Origin: Erinaceus europaeus
Taxonomy: Eukaryota; Chordata; Mammalia; Eulipotyphla; Erinaceidae
DNA: 64,000 bases
Assembly (NCBI RefSeq): GCF_950295315.1
Contig: NC_080175.1
Coordinates: 64,319,353-64,383,352 of the forward strand
Reading direction: 5' to 3'
Shown here: positions 33,438 to 43,775 of the stretch, piece after piece
Layout: every line of letters starts with the position of its first letter
Position numbering within the stretch: position 1 is the stretch's first letter
The notes under the pieces: model-generated
Database searches by the model: none
Seen by the model: only the letters and a program-made list of their open reading frames with translations
Told to the model about the DNA's origin: nothing
Position numbers and translations under genes: made by a program

Positions 33438-33643
33438 GGGCTGGGTGGTGGTACACCTGGTTGAGCGCACGTGTTGCAGTGCGTAAGGACCCAGGTTCGA
33501 GACACGGTCCCCATCTGCAGGGAGAAAGCTTCATGAGTGCTGAAGCAGAGCTTCAGGTGTCTCTCTATCTCTCTCTATCACCACCTCCCCTCTCAATTTC
33601 TCTCTGTGTCTATCAAATAAATAAATATTAAAATTGTAAAAAA
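33438..33643 (+). mobile_element. tRNA-derived SINE, type B, well preserved
   Basis: The head GGGCTGGGTGGTGGTACACC reads into GGTTGAGCGCACGTG, with a B-box GGTTCGAGAC at 33493-33502. The body GAAGCAGAGCTTCAGGTGTC, a CT-rich stretch and the tail CAAATAAATAAATATT follow. This is the clearest type B copy in the window. AATATCAACATATTA / AATATATAAACATATAA may be the TSD. Confidence 0.88.
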
Positions 33644-33964
33644 AGAATATATAAACATATAAAGCCTTGAATATTAAATTTATTGACATCTTCAGACATT
33701 TCTTTAACACTGACAGATATTAGGCAAATAATTGTGACTTCTTTGTGTTGTTGGGTGACTGCAAAAGAAGCTGGATAACCAAATTAGTTACCTTGTTAAT
33801 TTTTTCTTCTAATAGGTTACAAATCTGCATACAATCAAAAATTTAACTTAATAAATTTACTTACTCTCTTATAATCCAAGCAAGTCAGCCTTCTCTCATG
33901 TTTGCTATATTAATAAACATATTTGAAAGGATATATTTAAATAAAGAATAGGAGCATCAGAGAT
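33644..33964. other. No feature recognised
   Basis: AT-rich single-copy DNA. Confidence 0.5.
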
Positions 33965-34190
33965 TTATTTATTAATTTATTTATTTGTGTACTTTTTTCA
34001 TCTCCTGAACTTCATTATGCCAGAACTCCTTTTTAGACTGAAAGAGGGACAGTGAGAAGGGAAAAGACATCATAGTATCTAAAGCCTCCAACACTGCATT
34101 GAGGGGTAAACTTGAACATAGGTCATGGTTATTTACACAGTAAAGTAGCTATCTTCCAAGTGAGCTATTTGCTAGTCCAGGGTATATATG
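33965..34190 (-). mobile_element. Old composite SINE, decayed
   Basis: A TTTATTAATTTATTTATTTG tail complement is followed by a GA-rich body (GAAAGAGGGACAGTGAGAAGG). A head reads GGTAAACTTGAACATAGGTC..TAGCTATCTTCCAAGTGAGC on the plus strand, the complement of an old tRNA-like head. Confidence 0.5.
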
Positions 34191-34436
34191 ACCAAGATTA
34201 AAAAAAAAAGATATTTGCTTTAGTGAACAGTTCCATTTTAATGATATATAAATATAAATTAATGTTGCTAGTTATAACATTTACTTTATATTCTATTTTA
34301 AAGTTCTAATATATTAGGGGGTATGAAAAGTGTTTCTAAACTACTGTATTGGATTAGCAATGGCATGCCCTGCTTTGAGCTGACTCTGATAAAAAAAAAA
34401 GAAAAACTGGAAAAATATAAATTCTTTTTTTCTTGT

Positions 34437-34464
34437 AATGAATATATATACATATATATTCATT
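34437..34464. repeat. AT-rich inverted repeat
   Basis: AATGAATATATAT and ATATATATTCATT form 13-base arms separated by 2 bases, a near-perfect palindrome able to form a small cruciform. Confidence 0.8.
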
Positions 34465-34616
34465 AAATACATATTATCTAAGCATTCCTAGTCTTGATTA
34501 ACTTTTTGTCTGTTCTTAGTGGACAATATTAAAGGGAAATTCTTAATTTCCTTGAAATGGAATTATCTGTATTTAATGCAATATTTTAAATTAAATAGAA
34601 ATGATATCTTCTCTCT

Positions 34617-35575
34617 CTCCTTTAATAAATCCCTCTCTCAATTGTTACCAGTCATCTCTATCAGGAACAACAGTATAGACCCCTTTGTGGACCTCCACAG
34701 GACCTTGCCCTCAACTTGGATCCACAATGGTAGAGAATGTTCTATCTTCTGAAGGGAGGATGAACAACATACTCTATGCTATACCTGAGGAAGAGGGGTC
34801 GATACTGGGGCAGCTTGGAATGTTCCTACTCATGATCACAGAATGTGAGCTAAGATCTAGAGGGATGCAGAGGTCACATAGGCTCTTAAGCTGAATATGG
34901 GCCCCAGATCAAATCAGATTAATGGGGTTTACAGTCAACAATATTTATACCCCTTTCCCTTATTTGAGAACTACTCTCTTCCCTGATCCAGGTTTCTGGT
35001 CCTTTTCCCAGCCATGACACCATCTCCCCAGACAATAACTTGGATCCAAATGCATATCAGATTTCAGGCTCAGGGAAAAAAACAAACAAACAACAAAACA
35101 AAACTAGTATAGTCACAAGCACTTTGGAATAGAACTAAAATAGGCCTAATAGCTATCTACAAAATGGAACCCCCACCTCTAACTCTTCATCTGCACCATT
35201 CTAGCCTTTAGGTTCATGATTAGTCAACAACTTGTTTGGCAACCAGACTTCCCTAGACAGACAACTGGAGCCTTGCTCCCCCAGAGCCCCACCCCACTAG
35301 GGAAAGAGAGAGATAAGCTGGGAGTATGGATCAACCTGTCAAAGCCCATGTTCAGCAGTGAAGCAATTACAGAAGCCAGACCTTCCATCTTATGCATCCC
35401 ATAATGATCTTGGGTCCATACTCCCAGAGGGATAAAGAATAGGAAAATTATCAGGGGAGGGGATAGATGCAGAGTTCTGATGGTGGGAATTGTGTGGAGC
35501 TGTACTCCTCTTATCCTATGGTTTTGTCAATGTTTCTTTTTTTTGTATATATAAATTAAAAAAACATATTTTCTT
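34617..35575 (+). mobile_element. 5'-truncated L1 3' UTR, alternative family
   Basis: It contains TTTAATAAATCCCTCTCTCA, GGAACAACAGTATAGACCCC, GACCACAGAATGTGAGC-type stretches and the shared young L1 end (CCCCACTAGGGAAAGAGAGA to TATCCTATGGTTTTGTC and poly(A)). The upstream half is shared with 41525-42100 but not with copies A, C or D, so it marks a different L1 3' UTR lineage. Frames inside are spurious. Confidence 0.8.
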
Positions 35576-35589
35576 TTACTCATACCTTT

Positions 35590-35805
35590 TCTTTTAAAAA
35601 TTTTTATTATCTTTATTTATTGGATAGACATAGTCAGAAATCAAGAGGGAAAGGGGCAATGGAGAGGAAGAGAGATAGACAGACACTTGCAGCACTGCTT
35701 CACCATTAGCAAAACCTCCCTCCTGCAGGTGGGGACTGGTGGCTCAAACCTGGTCCTTGTGCTTTATAACATATGCAATTAACCAGGTGTGGCACCTCCA
35801 GTCCC
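35590..35805 (-). mobile_element. tRNA-derived SINE, type B
   Basis: Minus-strand copy: A-rich tail complement at 35595-35620, GAAAGGGGCAATGGAGAGG body, and head complement CAATTAACCAGGTGTGGCACC..AGTCCC. CTCATACCTTT (from about 35580) and GTCATACCTTT (from about 35808) look like a TSD. Confidence 0.85.
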
Positions 35806-35970
35806 TGAGTCATACCTTTCCTATCACTGCCTATCAGAGATTTCCAAAAGCTTAATGTATATATATAGAGAATCAATTAGGAAGTAGAAACTTATGTAAA
35901 TAGTCTCTGCTAAATCAAGTACTAATGAACTATTAACTAAAGAATTTTGTAGTTGTTTCTCAAGACCTTA

Positions 35971-36075
35971 AGATCAGGCAATTAGGACATAGTTCAAATG
36001 GTAAAACACAGGACTTGAATATTTGGGAACCCATGTTTGAGCCTTGGCACTGACGTCACATATAAATGCAGCAAG
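35971..36075 (+). mobile_element. Old tRNA-SINE remnant
   Basis: ATCAGGCAATTAGGACATAGTTC..AACACAGGACTTGAATATTTGG, then CCATGTTTGAGCCTTGGCAC, with a B-box-like GTTTGAGCC. The tail is lost into the following L1 fragment. Confidence 0.5.
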
Positions 36076-36085
36076 CAAGTAGAAA

Positions 36086-36445
36086 GACCTAAAAAGACAC
36101 CATAAAGTACCTAGATACCCTCCTTACCAACTTCCTATTTTACTCCCTCAATAATTCCAAAGCTAACCTTGTCAGACAAAGTAAGAACTACAAAATCCAA
36201 ATAAGGACAAGATACTGGCATACTTTAATGATGGTCAATACCAGGCTACCTACCCTGTCACCTGGGGCCCTAGTTTGAGAGTTCTGGGATTCCCACATAG
36301 AAATGATGGGCCTAGACCTCTAACAGATCCCTCTTGCCACTGTCACTGGGCATCTTCATCAGGAACTACATAATGTGTGGAGTTGTATCCCTCTTATCCT
36401 ATGGTATTGTCAGTGTTTCCTTTTTATAAATAAACAAAATTAAAA
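36086..36445 (+). mobile_element. Internally deleted L1 3' UTR, alternative family
   Basis: CTAGATACCCTCCTTACC..ACTTCCTATTTTACTCCCTC and CCAAAGCTAACCTTG parallel 41320-41385. After CATCAGGAACTACATAATG it jumps to the last 80 bases (GTGTGGAGTTGTATCCCTC to A-rich). About 0.9 kb of the 3' UTR is missing relative to 41244-42508. Confidence 0.75.
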
Positions 36446-37250
36446 AGAAAACAAAAAGACTTTATGTTCTAGAGATGTTGTTGCCATTGAGTTTTGGCTC
36501 AATAATCAAACTGTTTTCAGGAATAAGTAGATAACTTATTAAAAGCAAAGTCTTTCAAGTACTAGGTTACATATAAGCCTGAAGTTATGGACAACTGATT
36601 GGAATGTCCACAATTAAAGACCATGATATTTATAGCTCTCTTTCTTCCTTTATTTATCATGTATCCTTGATTTAATTAATAAATCTATCACTTAGCATTC
36701 ATTTTCTTGTTATCTAAGTAACTATGTGTCAGTAAAGTACTACAAGTATCTTTTGTTATTTCAGTATTATCTTTGTAGCTAAACTACAGTTAATCTGCAA
36801 GTATATCAAATTTCATTTTTCTGCTTTCTCATCTAAAGAGATGTACAAAAATTCTAATTGGAACTTACCTTGCATAAAAGCATTTAAACTACAGGAATTC
36901 AAATGGAGAATAATATGACTTAAAAAAGAAATGAAAATCTGTGAATAATGGAAAAAGTAACAGGTGAGCAGTAATGCCCTGGTAAATGCCTAATAATCAA
37001 CACTGATTTAAAATAAAACAAGATTTACAGCTTTTAAGACATTCCCATTCTGACAATACTATAATTCCATGTTGGTAATGTGATGTACTGAACTCAGAGT
37101 TGGGAAGATAGGCACAAAATCATATCTTTTCAAACAAGGAAAGGGATCCCAATGTGCAGTGCTTATGTTACAGATTATATTTTCCAAGAATGGAAAATAT
37201 AACCTCTCACACATGTTATTCTTTATGATGTTACTTTAATTACTTTTATT
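36446..37250. other. No feature recognised
   Basis: AT-rich single-copy DNA with no repeat landmark or ORF of note. Confidence 0.5.
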
Positions 37251-37252
37251 GA

Positions 37253-37292
37253 AATATATATGTATATATATGTGTGTGTATATATATATATT
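37253..37292. repeat. (TA)/(TG) simple repeat
   Basis: Alternating TATATATG and TGTGTGTATATATA, an imperfect dinucleotide tract. Confidence 0.9.
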
Positions 37293-37324
37293 TCCCCTTC
37301 TCTGTAAGGACTCATGACAAACAA

Positions 37325-37635
37325 ATTTTTTTATATATTTTATTTATAAACAGGAAACATTGACTAAACCATAAGATAAGAGGGGTACAACTCCACAGAA
37401 TTCCCACCACCAGAACTCTGTATCCCACTCCCTCCCCTGATAGCTTTCCTATTCTTTAACCTTCTGGGAGTATGGACCCAAGGTTACTGTGGGATGCAGA
37501 ATATGCAAGGTCTGGCTTCTGTAATTGCTTCCCCACTGAACATGGGTGTTGACAGGTTGATTCATACTCCCAGCCTGTTTCTCTCTTTCCCTAGTGGGGA
37601 AGGGCTCTGGGGAAGTGGAGCTCCAGGACCAACAG
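37325..37635 (-). mobile_element. 5'-truncated L1 3' end
   Basis: It runs from AGGAAACATTGACTAAACC through GGTACAACTCCACAGAATTCC, GATAGCTTTCCTATTC and AATTGCTTCCCCACTGAAC to CTTTCCCTAGTGGGGAAG and GTGGAGCTCCAGGAC. It is a copy of the last ~300 bases of the L1 3' UTR. Frames on both strands are spurious. Confidence 0.88.
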
Positions 37636-37714
37636 ATTCTATACAACATCTGAGGATAACTCATGATAGCAATTCCACTATTCCTGAATATCTTATGTTT
37701 TTTTCCCATTTGAA

Positions 37715-37945
37715 AACAGAGGCCATGTGGTATACCCTGTTTGGTTCACATGTTACAATGTACAAAGGCTCAACTTTAAGCTCCTGTCAGCAGCACCTTA
37801 GGAAGGTAACTCCACAAGTGGTGAAGCAGTGCTGCAGGTGTGTCTCTTTATCTCTCCCTCTCTGTCTTCCACTTCCTTCTCGATTTTTTTTTCGATTTTT
37901 TCTTTTTTCTTTCTAACCAATAAGTAATAAATAAATAAAATTAAA
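37715..37945 (+). mobile_element. Decayed type B SINE
   Basis: A head (CCCTGTTTGGTTCACATGTTAC), a body (GTAACTCCACAAGTGGTGAAGC, GTGCTGCAGGTGTGTCTC), a CT-rich stretch and a TAATAAATAAATAAAATT tail. Confidence 0.7.
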
Positions 37946-37949
37946 CAAA

Positions 37950-38440
37950 ATTAAAAAATAAAGAATATAGAAACTACAGTCTGAGAAAGCTTAGAGAAGT
38001 TATATTCTCTTTAGTATCTTAAGGTAAATGCCCAGTTAATAGTAAACCTAATCCAGTCCTTAGCCATTGAGTATACTGAGCTTTAAGAGAATAGACTAAG
38101 TGACTATAAGAGTCATATGTAAGACAAAACTATATTTTGGACATTAGATTACATAAAATTAAAACAATTTTTATCTAATATTAAACTTTATATGTGAAGG
38201 ACTCATATTTCAGAAAATTTTGACATTTGTGAGATATACAGCATATATGGGTTGCCTATTTGGCTACTGTTGTCAATGTTTTGAGTATGTCAGTATTATT
38301 GCAGAGGGTTTGTTTCTACTGCTTCTTTTCTTTTGGATATGTTTTTATTCTTTTCCAAATGAGAATAATGTATGTTGAGTTGAATAACATTCTTTATGTG
38401 TCCACTGCATATAAGTGTCTATGTGTCCAGTAAAGTGAAA
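37950..38440. other. No feature recognised
   Basis: AT-rich single-copy DNA. Confidence 0.5.
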
Positions 38441-38445
38441 ATTAG

Positions 38446-38605
38446 AAGTGGTGCAAAGTGCTGAAGAAATTGTTTGCCAAGGTAGGCTACATGCCTTTCC
38501 ATGCATGTGACCCTGGTTGGAGCCCCTACCTACTACCGTCATATCAAGGGATGCTCTGATGCTGTGACATCACTCATCTCACTCTATCAAAATGAAAACA
38601 ACATC
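38446..38605 (+). mobile_element. Old tRNA-derived SINE
   Basis: AGTGGTGCAAAGTGCTGAAG, TTTGCCAAGGTAGGCTAC and CATGTGACCCTGGTTGGAGCCCC (B-box-like GGTTGGAGC), ending ATCAAAATGAAAACAAC. Confidence 0.5.
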
Positions 38606-38859
38606 ATTCTGGCATTTATGAAATTGGCACATGAACAGCTATTGTTCAAAATAAAATGATATCAGAATAAACATGAAAGGAAAAAAAGAAACAGATAGGA
38701 GGTAGGTTTCCTTCTTAGGCAACCACAGAAGGTTTACAATGTATTGGACTATGTTTGGTTTCATCTGCAGAGAAACGTTCTCCATGGGTCTCTTGTGTTG
38801 CTACAGGAATCTTGCAAAAGCATGACAGGGATTGTCTTTTTGCTTTAGACAATATTTTT

Positions 38860-39640
38860 AAAAATGTTTCTATGTACATCTCTTAGGATAGGTATATTTG
38901 ATTCCTTTGAGTATACCTCTAGGTGAGGAATTACCAGGTCATAGGATCTGTCCACTTCTAGCATTCTGAGAATTCTACAAACTGTTCTCTATAAGAATTG
39001 GATCAACCTGTGTTCCAGTTAACAATACAGAAGGGTTCCCTTACACTGAAACCTTTGCAACATTTGTCATTACTGTCCATTCTAATGTATGGTGTTCATA
39101 GCGGTTCAAGTTGTAATAGCCTACATGTAGAAGCAGCCCAAAAGTGCAATGGCAGATAAGAGGCTAAGGCAGTTGTGGTATATATGCACAGTGGAATACT
39201 ACACAGCTATTAAAAATGAAGTAACTTCTTGTTTTATTTTGAGTGGATCTTGAATGAAACATTATGTGAGATAAGCCAGAAGGAGAAAGATAAATAGTGA
39301 ATGATCTTGCTCATTGGGCAGAATGAAAGAAAAGAAAGAAAGGAAAACCACAAAGTAAAACTTGGACTTATTTTTGTGTATTGCACCAAAACAAAGGACT
39401 CTGGGGAGAACGGTCAGGTAGGGTTTGGTTGGAGGGTGATTTTGAGACTTTGGTGTATGATGACGGGGCAGGGAGGTAATAATATTAGGGGTGAGAATGT
39501 TTTTCAGACACCTTTCATTGGCAGATGATAAATTGTACCTATGTGTCATCAATGATAAAATATTACCCCCTACCAATAAATAATACAAATGACTTAAAAT
39601 ATATGGCAAAAATAATTTTGAATGGTACAATGTCTACCTC
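38860..39640. mobile_element. Old L1 insertion, inverted 5' arm
   Basis: 38860-39088 is minus-strand ORF2 C-terminal sequence (GAGGAATTACCAGGTCATAGG, CAGAAGGGTTCCCTTACAC). From 39089 the orientation flips to plus (GTTCATAGCGGTTCAAGTTG, TATGCACAGTGGAATACTAC) and runs through an old-type 3' UTR to about 39640. The two arms are adjacent segments of the same L1 region, as twin priming would leave them. No ORF survives. Confidence 0.75.
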
Positions 39641-39746
39641 CAGAATAAATTATATATTTTCTTACAATCTACTATTACATATTTAGGTTCCTTGAATTGA
39701 GTGTAGTTGATTTTTCAAGTAGTAATGCTCATTAAAGTATATTAAT

Positions 39747-42508
39747 GACTATCGTGTATTTTTGCTTTCAGGTAAATATTTTGCCTTAATTTATGGATAC
39801 ATGTGAACATACACTCTGTCTTATGGGACCTGTCCTATATCTAGGATTTGGACTTTGTTAGGAAGTAAACCTCCTGGAAAGGAATTAGAGAATACCATGA
39901 AAGGAAAGGTCTCACCTGAGTGATGAGGGTGAAGGGTTGACTATCCATGCCTGATGTCTCTGTACACACTCTGAGGTGAAGCATGTTGAGATGGTACTCG
40001 TTGCATTGACTAGGTTGGAATCAGTGGATGCAATATCACTTGGCCTGACTTGAGAGAAGCATGAAGGAAAGTGAGTGCCAACCCAGAGATTCCAAGATTG
40101 GGAGAAACATAGGCTCTATAGACAAAGCCAGAGATTCCTGTTGTCTTAGGGTTTAAGAAGACAATAGATAGTTATTGCAATAATCACATTGTTTGATAAT
40201 TGGGTTAACTTTGAAAAATTCTTTTGTTAGAATTTTTGTATCATATACACCCTCACCATATTTCATGTCCTTTGACATTATTTGCATATAGCTATGCCAC
40301 CAGTTGCTTTTGTTCTCCCTGGACTAAGCTTTTAAGAGAGGCAACATATCAAACACTCAGCCTATGTATTGAAAAGACTCAGTCTGTGATTTAAAAAGTT
40401 TGAGACATTCAGTCAATTTTCCCCTCTCATATTAATTAGTGATTTATAAACTACAAATTAATAGGAGTGCACATAAACACCATTCCCACCACCAGAAGGC
40501 TGTGTCCCATCACCCCCATTCCCCCATGAAGTTGAACATCCACCTTCACCCTCCACCCAGGGTTTTTACTTTGTTGCCCTATTCCAAATTCAGTCAAATC
40601 CTCCTTTCTGTTCTTCTTTCTCAGCTTCTGTTTATGATTGGGATCATCCCATACTCATCTTTATCTTTCTGACTTAGCCAACTTAACATAATTCCTTCTA
40701 GCTCCATCCAAGATGGGTCAGAGAAGGTGTGTTCATTGTTCTTAATATTTGCGTAGTATTCCATTGTGTATATATACCACAGCTTTCTCAAACATTCACT
40801 TGTTGTTGGGCACTTGGTTTGCTTCCAGGTTTTAGCTATTACAAATTGTGCTGCTTTGAACATAGTACACATATCTTTTTGGTTGGGTTTTATGGAGTCC
40901 TTGAGGTTTTATGGAGTCTCTAAGAGAGGAATTATTGGGTCATATGGAAGATCCATGTCTAGGCTTGTGAGAGTTCTCCAGACTGCTCTCCACAAAGACT
41001 GTACCACTGTACATTCACACCAGCAGTGTAGAAGAGCTGCTGTCCTTTTTGATGTATGCCATTCTCACAGGAGTGAGGTGGTATCTCAATGTTGTCTTAA
41101 TTTGCATTTCTCTGACAATCAGTGATCTGGAGCAATTTTTCATATGTTTGTTAGTCTTTTGGATATCCACTGTAGTGAATATCCAAAAAACACTGTAGTG
41201 TTTTTTTCATACCCTCTGCCCATTTTTGAATGGAGTCATTTGCTATATACCTGAAAGCAAAAGACACACTAGTCTGTAGTGAGTCAGTATCAAGTTCATA
41301 ATGAAATAGTGTCCACTTAGACTTAGATACCCTCCTCACCTACTTCCTATTACAGTTCTCTCACTCACTCCAAAGCTAACCTTAGCAAAGCAAGGACTGC
41401 AATAGCTGAATAAGGGCAAGAGACTGGCATACTTGAATGATAACTCTTTAGTCACTATCAGGCCATTCCACCAGCTGGGACCCTAACTGGGGAGTCCTGA
41501 GACTCCCAAACAGACTTGATGGGTCTAGAACTCAAATAAATCCCTCTCTCCATTGTTATTGGTCATCTCTATCAGGAACAACAAAATAGACCCCTTCATG
41601 GGCCCCCATAGGACCTTGCCCTCAACCTGGATCAACAACGGTAGAGAATGTTCCATTCTCCAAAGGGAGGATGGACAACATACTCTAAGCTACACCTGAG
41701 GAAGATGGGTCAATACTGGGGCATCATGGAATGTTCCTACTAATGACCACAGAATGTGAGCTCGGATCTACAGGGATGCAGAGGTCACACAGGCTCTTAA
41801 GCTAATTATGGGCCTCATATTACATCAAATTGATGGGTTTTACAGTAAAAAATATTTATAGAGCTATTCTCTTACCTGATCCAGCTTTCTGTTCCTTTTC
41901 CCAGCCATAACATTATCTCCCCATACAATAATTAGGAAACACCTGCATATCATATTTCAGGCTAAGGCAAAAAACAAACAAAAAACAGTAGTATAGCTAC
42001 AGGCCCTTTAAAATATAAATAAAATATACCTACTAGCTATCTACAAAATGGAGGACAGCCCAACACTTCATCTGCACTATCCCAGCCTTTAGGTCCATGA
42101 TTGTTCAGCAATTTGTTTGGCTTTATATATTAACTCTTTTTTCAGCCACCAGGTTCCAGATGCTAGCAGGATGCATCCAGGCTTCCCTCGACAGACAACC
42201 CCACCAATGTGCCTTGGAGCTCTGCTTCCCCAGAACTCTTCCCCACTGGGGAAAGAGAGAGATAGGCTGGGAGTATAGATGGACCTGTCAACGCCCATGT
42301 TCAGTGGGGAAGCAATTACAGAAGCCAGACCTTCAACCTTCTGCATCCCACAATGATTTTGTGTCCATATTCCAAGAGGGTTAAAGAGTAGGAAAGCTAT
42401 CAGTGGAGGGTTTGTATACAGAGGTCTGGTGGTGGGAATTGTATGAAGCTGTAACCCTCTTATCCTATGGTTTTGTCAGTGTTTCCTTTTTATAAATAAA
42501 AAAAAAAT
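39747..42508 (+). mobile_element. Twin-primed L1 insertion with perfect TSD
   Basis: The left arm (39747 to about 41243) is inverted: its complement is the ORF2 C-terminus (cysteine motif region near 41000-41040; PIINRS* at about 40621) and the first part of the 3' UTR. The right arm (about 41244-42508) is direct and carries the rest of the 3' UTR, alternative-family type, to poly(A). The 15-bp TSD TTAAAGTATATTAAT is perfect at 39732-39746 and 42509-42523. About 25-30 L1 bases (ACCTGAAAGCAAAAGACAC region) are present in both arms. Confidence 0.94.
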
Positions 42509-42523
42509 TTAAAGTATATTAAT

Positions 42524-43763
42524 AAGCCCATGTCTTTGGGGTAGTAGGAATTAAGAAATCAGGCCCTTATGGAATCATTCTTATTTGTGTCTATGCTTCT
42601 TATATTAATATCAAGAGTGCATTATTTCTTATTCACGAGTTTCAATTCTTTTGTTGTCTTATATATAACTTTGATGTTAAGTAAAGTGACATATCACACA
42701 CTTCACCATTTTGGTCAATTTGTATACCACTCACTAAAGGGAGAAAATATGGGTAAGCATGAGGAATGGGTACTTTTTTCACAATTAGCTAACTAATGTT
42801 TTACAAATCTCTTAGGAATTTACATCATGGAAGTTTGTGGGCTGTGTCTCAAAATGTTGACGGGGTACATTTTTATAATTACTATTTTTTCTAAATTTTG
42901 TCATCACTGAAATGTGCACTAAGACCTTGAATATAAATATTTATCTAAAAAGCATGGAAGTTAAAATTTAAAAATGGCCCTGCAGTTTCTAATATTTTGT
43001 TGTCTAGGCAGTGCCAATTGTTGTTTATCATTCTAATTTAGTTTTCATCAAGATTATCTGAGTTCCTATGACTTTTAATTATGCTTCTACTCCATTCCAT
43101 TTTATTTAAAATTTACTTTACATCAATGTTTGTATACCATTTAAATCACACACTTTAAAACATCTGTTTCAATTAAGCTTTCTCTCTTATTATCATATTT
43201 GCGACAGCTGTTTCTTCCATTGACTGCTGGATACCAGAAGTTTATTTTGCTTGATTTTCCTGTTTGGTGATCTTATTTGAGTAGTAAATGCCTTTCACAA
43301 CTTTTAGATGGGGGCAGCTATGTCCTTATTTTATTTGTACCTTATGCAATGATTCTTCCTTTGTTACAGATGAAATAAACCATGTTGGCATAACTCATTG
43401 GGGGGGGGGGGGGGTTCTAGCTTGAGTGGAGCCCCATGGGAAAGATTTCATGGACTCAGTTGTAGGCAGTTTATTTGCTTATGTCTATTGGAACATATCA
43501 TCATGGGCACAGATATGAGAGGAGGTGAATGAAGCTGGAAGCATTAAAATTTCAGATAAAATTCTTCACCATCTTACAATGCCCAATAGCTTTTACTGTA
43601 TATATATATATTTCACTAATAATTTTTGCCTCAAACAAAGCTGCTCACCTCTGGCTATTGATTATGTAAAAGAGCACACTGAGGATCAGTCACATGCAAA
43701 TTATGGGTGCTGCTATTACATTTACACCCCAGTCTTATCTTAAGATTGATTAGAAAGATCTTA
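42524..43763. other. Single-copy DNA with a G15 run
   Basis: No repeat element or credible ORF. It holds a 15-G homopolymer at 43400-43414. Confidence 0.5.
43400..43414 (+). repeat. Poly(G)15 tract
   Basis: Fifteen consecutive Gs, unusual in mammalian DNA at this length. It lies in single-copy sequence and could form a quadruplex or be a length-variable (or error-prone) site. Confidence 0.9.
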
Positions 43764-43775
43764 AGAAGCAGGTGG

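Noticed and set aside
37253..37292. Alternating TA/TG stretch as a Z-DNA or regulatory site
   Set aside because: It is an ordinary imperfect dinucleotide repeat in AT-rich intergenic DNA with no supporting context.
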